Position numbers and translations under genes: made by a program. DNA of 64,000 nucleotides from Oxalobacter sp. OttesenSCG-928-P03. Lineage in GTDB: Bacteria; Pseudomonadota; Gammaproteobacteria; Burkholderiales; Burkholderiaceae_D. The notes beneath the pieces are model-generated. The model searched no databases. It saw only the letters and a program-made list of their open reading frames with translations, and was not told where the DNA came from. Positions 56,201 to 64,000 of the stretch are shown here, in pieces; positions within the stretch are counted from its first letter, which is position 1; each line of letters opens with the position of its first letter. The stretch is taken from contig JAJDFZ010000004.1 of NCBI GenBank assembly GCA_030269625.1, forward strand, positions 1-64,000. Direction: 5' to 3'.

Positions 56201-56325
56201 AGGCGGCATGTGATTTCGGTCAGGGCTATCTTTACTCAACGCCGCTTTCTCCGCCCGAATTCGAGCAGATACTTGAAAACAACTATGCGCTTTTCAACCT
56301 GAATATTCAGGCAGATATCGCCTGA
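53239..56325 (+). CDS. Membrane PAS-GGDEF-EAL protein (c-di-GMP turnover)
   Basis: Two N-terminal TM segments around an extracytoplasmic sensor, two PAS domains, RETDTVIRLGSDEFAILLRE, KAEALIRWQHP, DDFGVGYSSLSYL. Confidence 0.95.
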   Translation: MKRHRSFPLKNMLAMQFIAIVIVSTLLSALFLFFLTIPQIRAKESAAAKIPSWIESQLAARETLLHQFGDQLKKKPDLEPPDRTWQNSMAENAGFFDTIYLLDKKGRITMAFPQRHHIPNDTNPPRSDLFQRGKNITRAYWSDVFLSPVTKEMSCAYIIPLHEGQLVGEIHLTHFSAILKEQHFPLTTVVLDQNNHIVASNGKVLAILQKEPKPFEPHPEKSAFDKPADEDMFSLQKTLNGTSWSLFTTLPDYSFTQNIRTYALFFFLSLASGTILALGFSIYTSRSLNLRIRARIKNMRDIARGSYSPVSAADPIREMAHLSQNLERMSMTIQEKETGYNKAMAHYLEIIKAIENFVVVLDENLLITHVNDASKSIFGLDPEKCTGRSFLEFVQPDKIEPTKERHARWIEQGLESVTVEDEFIDSGGKHHTVFWNITLNRDERGRFTGFTGIGHEFSTWKAMQEELQLAALVYQKSIEAMVVINEDNLIISVNPAFEKITGYAPGEVLYQNPSMLGSALHDKAVYDSIWNALETSGNWHGEVWNMRKNGEMYAIRLTINTIRAPDRKTYRRVALFSDITEQKLAEKIIWQQNYFDSLTGLPNRNFLKQELSRAKRANIPVALMFLDLDGFKNINETLGHLTGDLLLQETAQRLQSCVRETDTVIRLGSDEFAILLRELTTPEEVEQIGKTILSGLSESFFLNNTVIHISASIGITFYPDDATDIDDILKNADQAMHAAKREGRNTLLYFTQSMQERAQARMHLIQDLRQALAGQQFEIMYQPIVDIESGLIRKAEALIRWQHPLKGTINPVEFISIAEDTGMIASFGNWIFHEAASQARIWRNRFHPDFQISINLSPVQFKNEGIDFINWLSHLQELQLPGNGLVVEITEGLLLEGSEHVKQQLAAFKNAGMEIALDDFGVGYSSLSYLHTFNFDYLKIDQSFIKNLSLGGDNQALCEAIVVMAHKLNLKVIAEGIETIRQREILVEAACDFGQGYLYSTPLSPPEFEQILENNYALFNLNIQADIA

Positions 56326-56423
56326 AACCTTATCTTCCGCCCTTTCTTCAGAACAGTCCTCTTGATTATTATCATCACGCATTATCCGGCATGGCGGACA
56401 ATGCGTTTTAACCCTTTTGCCTC

Positions 56424-56783
56424 ATGGAGAATCGGATGAAAAATCGAACCAGATCCGGGAAATGGAAAAATCACCCATTACAGGACAAACCGGAACAATA
56501 CGATCCCAACAATCTCCTGAGCGCCATGATCGTACAGTTAAACCTGAAAAACGATGCGGCACTGTCCCGCGCCCTGAATGTCTCCCCTCCCGTCATCAGT
56601 AAAATCCGCCACAAACGCCTTCCAATCGGTGCTTCCATGCTGATCCGCATGCATGAAATCAGTGAATTGAGCATTCGCGAGCTGCGAGAATTAATGGGCG
56701 ACCAGCGTCATCAATACCGGATTGGATACAAACAGCAAAAACAACCCGGCAAGCCTCAGGCTGAACGGCCCGGAGCATACTGA
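56424..56783 (+). CDS. Small helix-turn-helix protein
   Basis: LLSAMIVQLNLKNDAALSRALNVSPPVISKIRHKRLPIGASMLIRMHEISELSIRELREL: Cro/C1-like HTH. Confidence 0.8.
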   Translation: MENRMKNRTRSGKWKNHPLQDKPEQYDPNNLLSAMIVQLNLKNDAALSRALNVSPPVISKIRHKRLPIGASMLIRMHEISELSIRELRELMGDQRHQYRIGYKQQKQPGKPQAERPGAY

Positions 56784-57020
56784 GATTCAGCATCCAGCAT
56801 TTTTCAGCCCCAAAAGCCACTGACTCCCGGGCGTCAGGCTGACCGGCGTTCACATGACTGCTCTGCCGGTTGGCTCAATCCGGGGATATGCGTTTAAAAT
56901 ACCAGCCATATCGTATGGAACGGTTCATTCAATTCCGCGCCGTGTTTTTTGCACACGCATCCCGATACCTGAAGCAGAACCTGACCATGAAATGAGCAAA
57001 AATCAAAGAGGCAAAACACG

Positions 57021-57248
57021 ATGATTCGCAGAAAAATTCTTGAAGATCTCGGTATTAATGTCCCGGATGACGCCAGCCGGTTTCATACGGAAAACACCAG
57101 CATTATTTTTCTGATTCCGGCTGTTGAAGAATATGGAAGCAGTATTGTTTTCAAGGAAGATACTGTCGAGGTTGAACTGACTGAAAAACAGATCGAATCA
57201 CTCAAGACTTCAAACTGCTTTGGCACAACAGGCTGGACCATTCTCTGA
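57021..57248 (+). CDS. Hypothetical protein, 75 aa
   Basis: Isolated ORF with upstream purine-rich RBS (aaagaggc); no recognised family. Confidence 0.5.
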   Translation: MIRRKILEDLGINVPDDASRFHTENTSIIFLIPAVEEYGSSIVFKEDTVEVELTEKQIESLKTSNCFGTTGWTIL

Positions 57249-57483
57249 CCCTCATTTCGGGTTGCTGCACTTCCTGTCTGTTTAAACCATTGGCATTGAT
57301 AACCCCATCTGTGTTTCCGGGTTTCTGTCAATCATCGCGGCTGAGATTGCCTGTGGCACATCCGGGCAGCAATAATCGGCGTATACTGCTCAAAAAAACG
57401 TAACAGGCTGCTCCTGCAGATAACCCCTCCGGCATATCGCATTTTTTGCAAAAAAGCAGCCGGGCTTTTTATGAAACAGCATC

Positions 57484-59256
57484 ATGCACGACGGTGTCAT
57501 TAACTTTATTCAGGATCTGGCGGTCATCATGCTGATCGCCGGTGTGGTAACCGTTTTGTTTCACCGTTTGAAACAGCCGGTTGTCCTGGGATATATCGTC
57601 GCTGGCATTCTGATCGGCCCGCATACCCCGCCATTTGAACTCATCAAGGATGAGCACACGATCAAGATCCTGGCCGAACTGGGCGTAATCTTCCTGATGT
57701 TCTCGCTTGGCCTTGAATTTTCACTCAAGAAACTGATCAAGGTTGGCGCAACAGCGTTTATTGCGGCCTCTCTTGAAATTGTCCTGATGATCTGGCTGGG
57801 CTATCAGATCGGGCTGTGGCTCGGCTGGACCAATAATCTGGATGCGCTCTTTCTGGGGGCCATTCTCGCCATTTCTTCCACAACCATCATTATCAAGGCC
57901 TTAAATGATCTCAAAATGAAAAATGAGCGATTTGCCCAGCTTATTTTTGGCGTCCTGATCGTCGAGGATATTCTGGGCATTGGCCTGATTGCCCTTTTAT
58001 CGGGCATCGCCATTTCCGGCACGGTCAGCAGCAGCGATGTCTTTGTTACTGTCGGCAAGCTTTCGCTTTTCATGGTGGTTGCCCTGGTTGTTGGCATTCT
58101 GCTCGTTCCCCGCATTCTGGCTTATGTTGCACGATTCAACAGCGATGAAATGCTACTGGTTACGGTTTTAGGGCTTTGCTTCGGCTTTTGCCTGCTTGTC
58201 GTCAAACTCGAATACAGCATGGTTCTGGGCGCTTTCCTCATTGGCGCCATCATGGCCGAAGCACGGGAACTGATGAAAATTGAACGCCTGATCGAACCCA
58301 TCCGGGATATGTTCAGTGCCATATTTTTCGTCGCCATCGGACTGTTGCTGGATCCGCGCATCATGATGGAGTACGCCTTTCCGATCATCATTATTTCCAT
58401 CGTTGTTATTGCCGGCAAGGTATTCAGTTGTGCGCTGGGCGCCATGATTGCCGGAAACGATGGCCGGACTTCCCTCAAAGTGGGGATGGGGCTGTCCCAG
58501 ATCGGCGAATTTTCTTTCATCATCGCCTCTTTGGGCATGTCCTATAAAGTCGTCAGTGACTTCCTGTATCCCATTGCCGTCGCCGTTTCGGCCATTACCA
58601 CCCTGACAACACCATACCTGATTCGCGCGGCAGACCCGCTCGCCCGCGTGCTGGGCAAACTGACTCCCGGCCCGCTGGCACGCCTGGTCGAGCTGTATCA
58701 GGAATGGCTGCAACATCTCCAGCCACAGGGCGGAAACGCCATTCTTGCCGGCATGATAAGGCGAATCATCATCCAGATCAGCATCAATATGTCGATTGTG
58801 GTCGCCATATTCCTTGGCGGTGCCTATTTTGCGGATACCATTGGCGCCTGGCTTGAGCACTGGATAAAAGACATCGATTACCAGAAATCCATTATCTGGT
58901 GTTCCACGGTACTTTTGTCCCTTCCGTTTCTGATAGCGGCATTCCGCAAGTTCAAGGCACTTTCCATGCTTCTGGCGGAAATGAGTGTCAGAGAAAGTGT
59001 CACGGGCCGTTATACACAGCGGGTGAGGCGGATTATCAGTGAAATTATTCCTCTGCTCTTCATTACCGCCACTATGTTTACGCTTGCGGCACTGAGTGCC
59101 GGCATTCTGCCAAAAGGCCAATCCCTGTTGCTGGCCATTGCCGTTATTCTTGTCATCATGGTTGTGCTGAGGCAATGGTTTATCCGCATTCATTCCCGTC
59201 TGCAGATTGCCCTTTATGAGACAATGGACAACAAGAATGAGGAAGACCATCATTAA
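57484..59256 (+). CDS. CPA2-family monovalent cation:proton antiporter
   Basis: [27 protein letters not shown]...[22 protein letters not shown]; Na_H_Exchanger fold. Confidence 0.93.
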   Translation: MHDGVINFIQDLAVIMLIAGVVTVLFHRLKQPVVLGYIVAGILIGPHTPPFELIKDEHTIKILAELGVIFLMFSLGLEFSLKKLIKVGATAFIAASLEIVLMIWLGYQIGLWLGWTNNLDALFLGAILAISSTTIIIKALNDLKMKNERFAQLIFGVLIVEDILGIGLIALLSGIAISGTVSSSDVFVTVGKLSLFMVVALVVGILLVPRILAYVARFNSDEMLLVTVLGLCFGFCLLVVKLEYSMVLGAFLIGAIMAEARELMKIERLIEPIRDMFSAIFFVAIGLLLDPRIMMEYAFPIIIISIVVIAGKVFSCALGAMIAGNDGRTSLKVGMGLSQIGEFSFIIASLGMSYKVVSDFLYPIAVAVSAITTLTTPYLIRAADPLARVLGKLTPGPLARLVELYQEWLQHLQPQGGNAILAGMIRRIIIQISINMSIVVAIFLGGAYFADTIGAWLEHWIKDIDYQKSIIWCSTVLLSLPFLIAAFRKFKALSMLLAEMSVRESVTGRYTQRVRRIISEIIPLLFITATMFTLAALSAGILPKGQSLLLAIAVILVIMVVLRQWFIRIHSRLQIALYETMDNKNEEDHH

Positions 59257-59324
59257 GCCATCTGTTGCCAGGCAAGAGGAACACGCTTTGCCATTTTCAG
59301 ACTTTTATATTTCGCAGGTTTGCC

Positions 59325-59996
59325 ATGTCACAGGATAATCTCAAACTCTCTGTTGCCCGCGCGGCAATTGTCCATGTCCCTGAAGGACAAATTATTGGCG
59401 TCGGAACAGGTTCAACTGCCAATTTTTTTATTGATGAGCTGGGTAAAATCAAGGACAGGATAGCGGGCGCCGTTGCCTCTTCCGTTGCCACAGCTGAACG
59501 CCTCCGCTCACACAACATCAGGGTGTTTGACCTGAATGAAGTTTCCTCCATCCCGGTATATATCGATGGTGCCGATGAAATCACCTATCAGGGCGCCATG
59601 ATCAAGGGAGGGGGAGGAGCCTTGACCCGCGAAAAAATCATCGCTTCCGCAGCAGACCGCTTCATCTGTATTGCCGATGAATCCAAGCTGGTACCGCTTC
59701 TTGGCGCATTCCCGCTTCCAGTTGAAGTCATCCCGATGGCATACGCACTTATCGCCAGAAGACTCACCGCCCTGGGGGGCAAGCCGGCATTGCGGATGCA
59801 GGACGGACAGCCATACCGGACTGACAACGGCAATTACATTCTTGATACCCGGGAATTGCAGATTGCCAATCCCGTCTCCCTGGAAAACGAAATCAATAAT
59901 ATGCCCGGGGTCGTTACAGCCGGGCTTTTTGCCGGGCGGGGAGCCAACCTCTGTCTTCTTGGCACACCGGATGGTGTCAGAACACTGGAATTTTAA
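59325..59996 (+). CDS. rpiA: Ribose-5-phosphate isomerase A
   Basis: [45 protein letters not shown]; start ATG 59325. Confidence 0.96.
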   Translation: MSQDNLKLSVARAAIVHVPEGQIIGVGTGSTANFFIDELGKIKDRIAGAVASSVATAERLRSHNIRVFDLNEVSSIPVYIDGADEITYQGAMIKGGGGALTREKIIASAADRFICIADESKLVPLLGAFPLPVEVIPMAYALIARRLTALGGKPALRMQDGQPYRTDNGNYILDTRELQIANPVSLENEINNMPGVVTAGLFAGRGANLCLLGTPDGVRTLEF

Positions 59997-60076
59997 GCGT
60001 TTCCAGCATAAAGCAGTCGCCACCATTAACAGCAAAGCCTTGTTTCATCTTGATAATTTGAGTAGAAAAAATGTAA

Positions 60077-60104
60077 ATTTCCTTGACTGAAGGAAATATT
60101 TTTT
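60077..60104 (+). terminator. rpiA terminator overlapping the downstream promoter
   Basis: atttcctt-gactg-aaggaaat-aTTTTTT; TTGACT (60083-60088), 18-nt spacer, TACACT (60107-60112) spans it. Confidence 0.7.
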
Positions 60105-60151
60105 CGTACACTTCTAGATTATTTTGATCTCAATACAGGCGACGCAAAAAT

Positions 60152-61723
60152 ATGGCATATCGACACTGCTTGAAAGTATTGGCAACCATTCTGACCGCAA
60201 CAATTCCACTGGCAGTGCCGGATATATCCCTGGCAGGTGACATTTCCCTCCCCCGATACAGCAAAGACGCCCAGCTTGCAGCATTTCACTCTTCACTCAG
60301 CACCAATTTCTCGAAAACGGAGGTCATCGAAGATGATCCTGTCACGGAAGTCCTGTCCATGTATGAAGTTGATGTCTGGGACAGAATCCGCAAAGGTTTC
60401 GCCATTCCCGACCTGGAAAACCCGCTTGTAGGAAATCATGAGAACTACTACCTGAAAAACTCAGCGTATTTTGACCGTACGACGATTCGCGCCTCGCGTT
60501 ATCTTTTCCACATTGTCCAGGAACTGGAAAAACGCGGTATGCCAACCGAACTGGCTCTTTTGCCTTTTATTGAGTCCGCGTTCAATCCGCACGCCCGCTC
60601 ATCGGCCAAGGCAGAAGGCATGTGGCAGTTTATTCCCAGCACGGGGCTCCATTACGATCTGGCACAATCCGTTTTCAGGGATGACCGCCGCTGTATCCTC
60701 TCCTCCACCGAGGCGGCACTGAACTACCTGCAAAATCTGTACAGCATGTTTGGCGACTGGCATCTTGCGCTGGCCGCTTATAACTGGGGTGAAGGCTCCG
60801 TTGGCAGGGCTGTCCGAAAAAACCAGGCGACTGGCAAGCCAATCGATTTCAATGCCATTTCTTCACGCATGCCGGCAGAGACACGCAACTACGTTCCCAA
60901 GCTGCAGGCTGTGAAAAACCTGATCGCCCATCCTGACCGGTATGATATTCAACTGCCAAAGATTGAAAATCAGCCTTACTTTGTCACAATCGGCAAAACA
61001 CGGGATATCGATGTCAAGGTTGCTGCCAAGCTGGCCGAACTCTCCATTGATGATTTTCGCGCGCTCAACCCGCAGTTTGGTCAGTATGTGATTACCGGCG
61101 GCTCTGATGTCAATCTTTTGCTTCCCAAGGAAAATGCGGAAAAATTCAAGGAAAACCTCGCGAACTGGAAACAGCCGCTTTCTTCCTGGACCGCCTATCA
61201 GGTAACAGACACACGTGAAACTGTTGAGTCTGTTGCGGAAAAATACCATACCACGCCGGATGTCATTCGCCATGCCAACCATATTCCTTCTCAAATGGTG
61301 CTGAAATTCGGCTCGACCGTTCTCGTCCCCAAGCTGGCATCATCCGGCAGCAAAAACGAAAAGGACATTTCACCTGAAGTGTCCGCCAGAGGGAAAATTG
61401 CACTGGAAAGAATCGGTGCGCCAACCCGCATTGTCAAAGTCAAAGTCAGAAAACAGGATAACCTGGCATCCATCGCCCGGCGTTATAAAACCAGCGTGGA
61501 TGATCTCAGATCCTGGAACAAGCTGACCAGCAACACGGTTGCCTCCGGCACCATTTTGAAGGTACATGTCCCCGCAAAGGCGGCTAAAGCCCGTTCGCCG
61601 GCAAATCGCCGGATTGTTTCCAAAAAACAAAAACCGGTTAAGGCCACCGCACAAAAATCTGCTAAAAAACAGACTGTTGCGGCACAAGGGACAAAACGCA
61701 CCAACAAACAAAAAAATGTATAA
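60152..61723 (+). CDS. mltD: Membrane-bound lytic murein transglycosylase D-like, LysM repeats
   Basis: LPFIESAFNPHARSSAKAEGMWQFIPSTGLHYDL SLT motif; LysM-like repeats; basic C-terminal tail. Confidence 0.92.
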   Translation: MAYRHCLKVLATILTATIPLAVPDISLAGDISLPRYSKDAQLAAFHSSLSTNFSKTEVIEDDPVTEVLSMYEVDVWDRIRKGFAIPDLENPLVGNHENYYLKNSAYFDRTTIRASRYLFHIVQELEKRGMPTELALLPFIESAFNPHARSSAKAEGMWQFIPSTGLHYDLAQSVFRDDRRCILSSTEAALNYLQNLYSMFGDWHLALAAYNWGEGSVGRAVRKNQATGKPIDFNAISSRMPAETRNYVPKLQAVKNLIAHPDRYDIQLPKIENQPYFVTIGKTRDIDVKVAAKLAELSIDDFRALNPQFGQYVITGGSDVNLLLPKENAEKFKENLANWKQPLSSWTAYQVTDTRETVESVAEKYHTTPDVIRHANHIPSQMVLKFGSTVLVPKLASSGSKNEKDISPEVSARGKIALERIGAPTRIVKVKVRKQDNLASIARRYKTSVDDLRSWNKLTSNTVASGTILKVHVPAKAAKARSPANRRIVSKKQKPVKATAQKSAKKQTVAAQGTKRTNKQKNV

Positions 61724-61919
61724 GACGTGATTTTGTCAGCAAAAAAACAACACTTGCTGCATAAAAAGTTGCTGCAATTGTGACTACAGCCTACAATTTC
61801 ACGAGAAAATTCATCCTGCTCTTTATTGGCTGGTGATGAATTGTTTATCAAGCAAACGTTCTGCTGTCTCCGGGCCAGGCTCATTTCAGCAGAACATATG
61901 ATCGTTTTTGGAGTCACGC

Positions 61920-62726
61920 ATGGGATTTTTGCAAGGGAAAAAAATTCTGATTACCGGTTTGTTGTCAAACCGTTCCATTGCACACGGTATTGCCGAAGCC
62001 TGTCACCGCGAAGGCGCTGAACTTGCCTTTACTTATGTTGGCGACCGCTTCAGGGATCGTATCACCGAATTTGCCAAAGAATTCGGCAGCAATATGGTTT
62101 ACGAATGCGATGTCACCAGCGATGAACAGATTGAAAACCTTTTTGCAGAAATTGGCAAATCATGGGGAAAACTGGATGGCTTCGTGCATGCGATTGCCTT
62201 TGCTCCCCGTGAAGCCATTGCCGGTGATTTTTTCGATGGCCTGTCGCGCGAGGCCTTCCGCGTTGCGCATGATGTTTCCGCTTACAGTTTCCCGGCAATG
62301 GTCAAGGCGGCAAAACCCCTTTTCCAGCCAGGATCATCTGCCCTGACTCTCACCTACCTGGGGGCAAACCGGGCGATTCCTTATTACAACACGATGGGCC
62401 TGGCCAAGGCTTCTCTTGAGGCAACCGTACGTTATATGGCGGAATCTCTTGGCAAGCACGGCATACGCATCAATGGCGTTTCTGCCGGCCCGATCCGGAC
62501 CATTGCATCAAGCGGTATCAAGGACTTTAACATCCTTCTGAATTTTGTTGAGGGACATGCGCCACTCCGCAGAAATGTGACGATTGAAGAAGTCGGCAAT
62601 GTCGCCGCATTCATGCTTTCCGATCTCGCGTCAGGCATCACCGGAGAAATCACCTATGTTGATGGCGGCTTCAACTTTGTCATGGGACTCAATCCTGACG
62701 TTGACGAGCCGCCCACACGCAGCTAA
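61920..62726 (+). CDS. fabI: Enoyl-[acyl-carrier-protein] reductase (NADH)
   Basis: [58 protein letters not shown]. Confidence 0.97.
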   Translation: MGFLQGKKILITGLLSNRSIAHGIAEACHREGAELAFTYVGDRFRDRITEFAKEFGSNMVYECDVTSDEQIENLFAEIGKSWGKLDGFVHAIAFAPREAIAGDFFDGLSREAFRVAHDVSAYSFPAMVKAAKPLFQPGSSALTLTYLGANRAIPYYNTMGLAKASLEATVRYMAESLGKHGIRINGVSAGPIRTIASSGIKDFNILLNFVEGHAPLRRNVTIEEVGNVAAFMLSDLASGITGEITYVDGGFNFVMGLNPDVDEPPTRS

Positions 62727-62737
62727 ATGAAAACCGC

Positions 62738-62788
62738 ATGTATCCGGGGAATTGGCCGCATACCCGGATACATTTCCCCCTTTTTTCC
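62738..62788 (+). terminator. fabI terminator
   Basis: atgtatccggg (62738-62748)...cccggatacat (62763-62773), then ttccccctttttt. Confidence 0.8.
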
Positions 62789-63034
62789 ATAAATAGATTA
62801 CAATGCGTGCCTGCAGCAGTTTTCCTGCTGCATAAAACGGATTACAGCATCACAAGCCTAGACCATTCATTCTGAATGTCCTCGTAAAGAGCCTCACCGC
62901 CCCTGTGCCTAACGCACGATCCTGGCGCAAAGCTTTTTTGTGCCGAAATACCTGTATCAAGTCATTTCGCCGCCTGATGTGCTGTCTCACTATTTGCGCT
63001 TCCCAAAAAGCGCGTAAACACACGAAAGCAACAA

Positions 63035-64000
63035 ATGACATTTGAAACACTGGGGTTACATCCCGCCATTCTAAAAGCTCTGACTGAAGCCGGTTACAGC
63101 ACACCGACACCGGTGCAGCAACAGGCTGTACCTGCTGTCCTGGATAACCAGGATCTGCTGGTTTCCTCAAAAACCGGGTCCGGAAAAACAGCCGCCTTTA
63201 TGCTGCCGGCTCTTCAACGCTTTGCCACTCTGCCAGATACAGAAAAAAATACAAAAACACAAAATCAGGAAAGGCAGGCTGCACGGGCACGTGGAGGCGC
63301 TTTCCGTTTCAAGGCGGCAACACCCAAAATGCTGATACTCACGCCGACACGGGAACTGGCTCTCCAGATCACATCGGCAACGGCACAGTACGCCAAATAC
63401 CTGAGCCACATTCGCACAGTCGCCATACTCGGCGGCATGCCTTATCCCAAACAGATGCAATTGCTGGCAAAAAATCCGGATATCCTCGTTGCGACGCCTG
63501 GCCGGCTTATTGACCACCTGCACTCCGGAAAAATCGATCTGTCCGCCCTGCAGACGCTGGTTCTCGATGAGGCTGACCGGATGCTGGATATGGGATTCAT
63601 CGATGATATTGAAACTATCGTAAAAGCCACGCCCGACACTCGCCAGACATTGCTCTTTTCCGCGACGCTGGATGGCGTCGTGGGAAAAATGGCCGAACGG
63701 ATAACCCGGTCCCCGCAAATCATCCGGATTGCCAGCGTCACCTCAAAACACGAAAATATCATGCAAACCCTGCATTTTGTTGATGATCTTGCACACAAGA
63801 ACCGTATCCTTGACCACCTTCTTCGCGATGTGGCTCTCAATCAGGCACTTGTCTTTACAGCGACAAAACGCGATGCTGATTCTGTTGCAGACTGGCTGAA
63901 TATTGCCGGCTTTTCTGCTGCTGCCCTGCATGGTGATATGCACCAGGGCGCGAGAAACCGGACGCTGGAAAATCTGCGCCGTGGACGAGTCAAGATTCTG
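63035..64000 (+). CDS. DEAD-box ATP-dependent RNA helicase (RhlE-like), partial (runs off right edge)
   Basis: MTFETLGLHPAILKALTEAGYSTPTPVQQQAVPAVLDNQDLLVSSKTGSGKTAAFMLPALQRF...LTPTRELALQ...VLDEADRMLDMGF...FSATLD. Not in the ORF track. Confidence 0.95.
   Translation, partial: MTFETLGLHPAILKALTEAGYSTPTPVQQQAVPAVLDNQDLLVSSKTGSGKTAAFMLPALQRFATLPDTEKNTKTQNQERQAARARGGAFRFKAATPKMLILTPTRELALQITSATAQYAKYLSHIRTVAILGGMPYPKQMQLLAKNPDILVATPGRLIDHLHSGKIDLSALQTLVLDEADRMLDMGFIDDIETIVKATPDTRQTLLFSATLDGVVGKMAERITRSPQIIRIASVTSKHENIMQTLHFVDDLAHKNRILDHLLRDVALNQALVFTATKRDADSVADWLNIAGFSAAALHGDMHQGARNRTLENLRRGRVKIL

Noticed and set aside
58168-59253. 361-aa minus-strand ORF opposite the CPA2 antiporter
   Set aside because: Shadow ORF antisense to a clear transporter; composition rich in H/D/N/G/Q, no recognisable fold.
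1-64000. CRISPR arrays, rRNA operons, IS elements, complete prophage
   Set aside because: No regularly spaced repeats, rRNA sequence, DDE/tyrosine recombinase ORF or phage structural genes seen; only isolated phage-like genes (41083-41475, 51796-52335).

Overview
A 64 kb chromosomal window, mostly core housekeeping genes. Gene content and order suggest a betaproteobacterium of the Burkholderiales, possibly Oxalobacteraceae; this is inference, as no search was run. Core blocks are dapC-dapD-dapE-prmB-ABC-F, rnhA/gloB, tRNA-Asp/tRNA-Val with hup and a PpiD-like foldase, rimP-nusA-infB-rbfA-truB-typA, parE-parC, pepN-fbp-glyQS-gmhB-plsC, and rpiA, mltD and fabI. Accessory and signalling content includes an orphan cheR-cheD pair, a PAS histidine kinase with a NarL-type regulator, a GGEEF diguanylate cyclase, a PAS/GGDEF/EAL protein, an orphan PIN protein, an H-NS-like protein and a lone Mu-type DNA-binding protein. 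The most informative structure is at 1.1-4.6 kb. The promoter/start block, an intergenic spacer, and a terminator plus cheD 3' end each occur twice in diverged form around a BASS transporter, a ketopantoate-reductase-like gene and a LUD gene. This fits a tandem duplication followed by reciprocal gene loss. A terminator-like hairpin just downstream of a good sigma70 promoter in the rimP-nusA-infB leader is a candidate attenuator. Two genes cut by the window edges (rlmJ on the left, a DEAD-box helicase on the right) are absent from the supplied ORF track. I saw no CRISPR array, rRNA, IS element or complete prophage, and no convincing wholly new multi-gene system.
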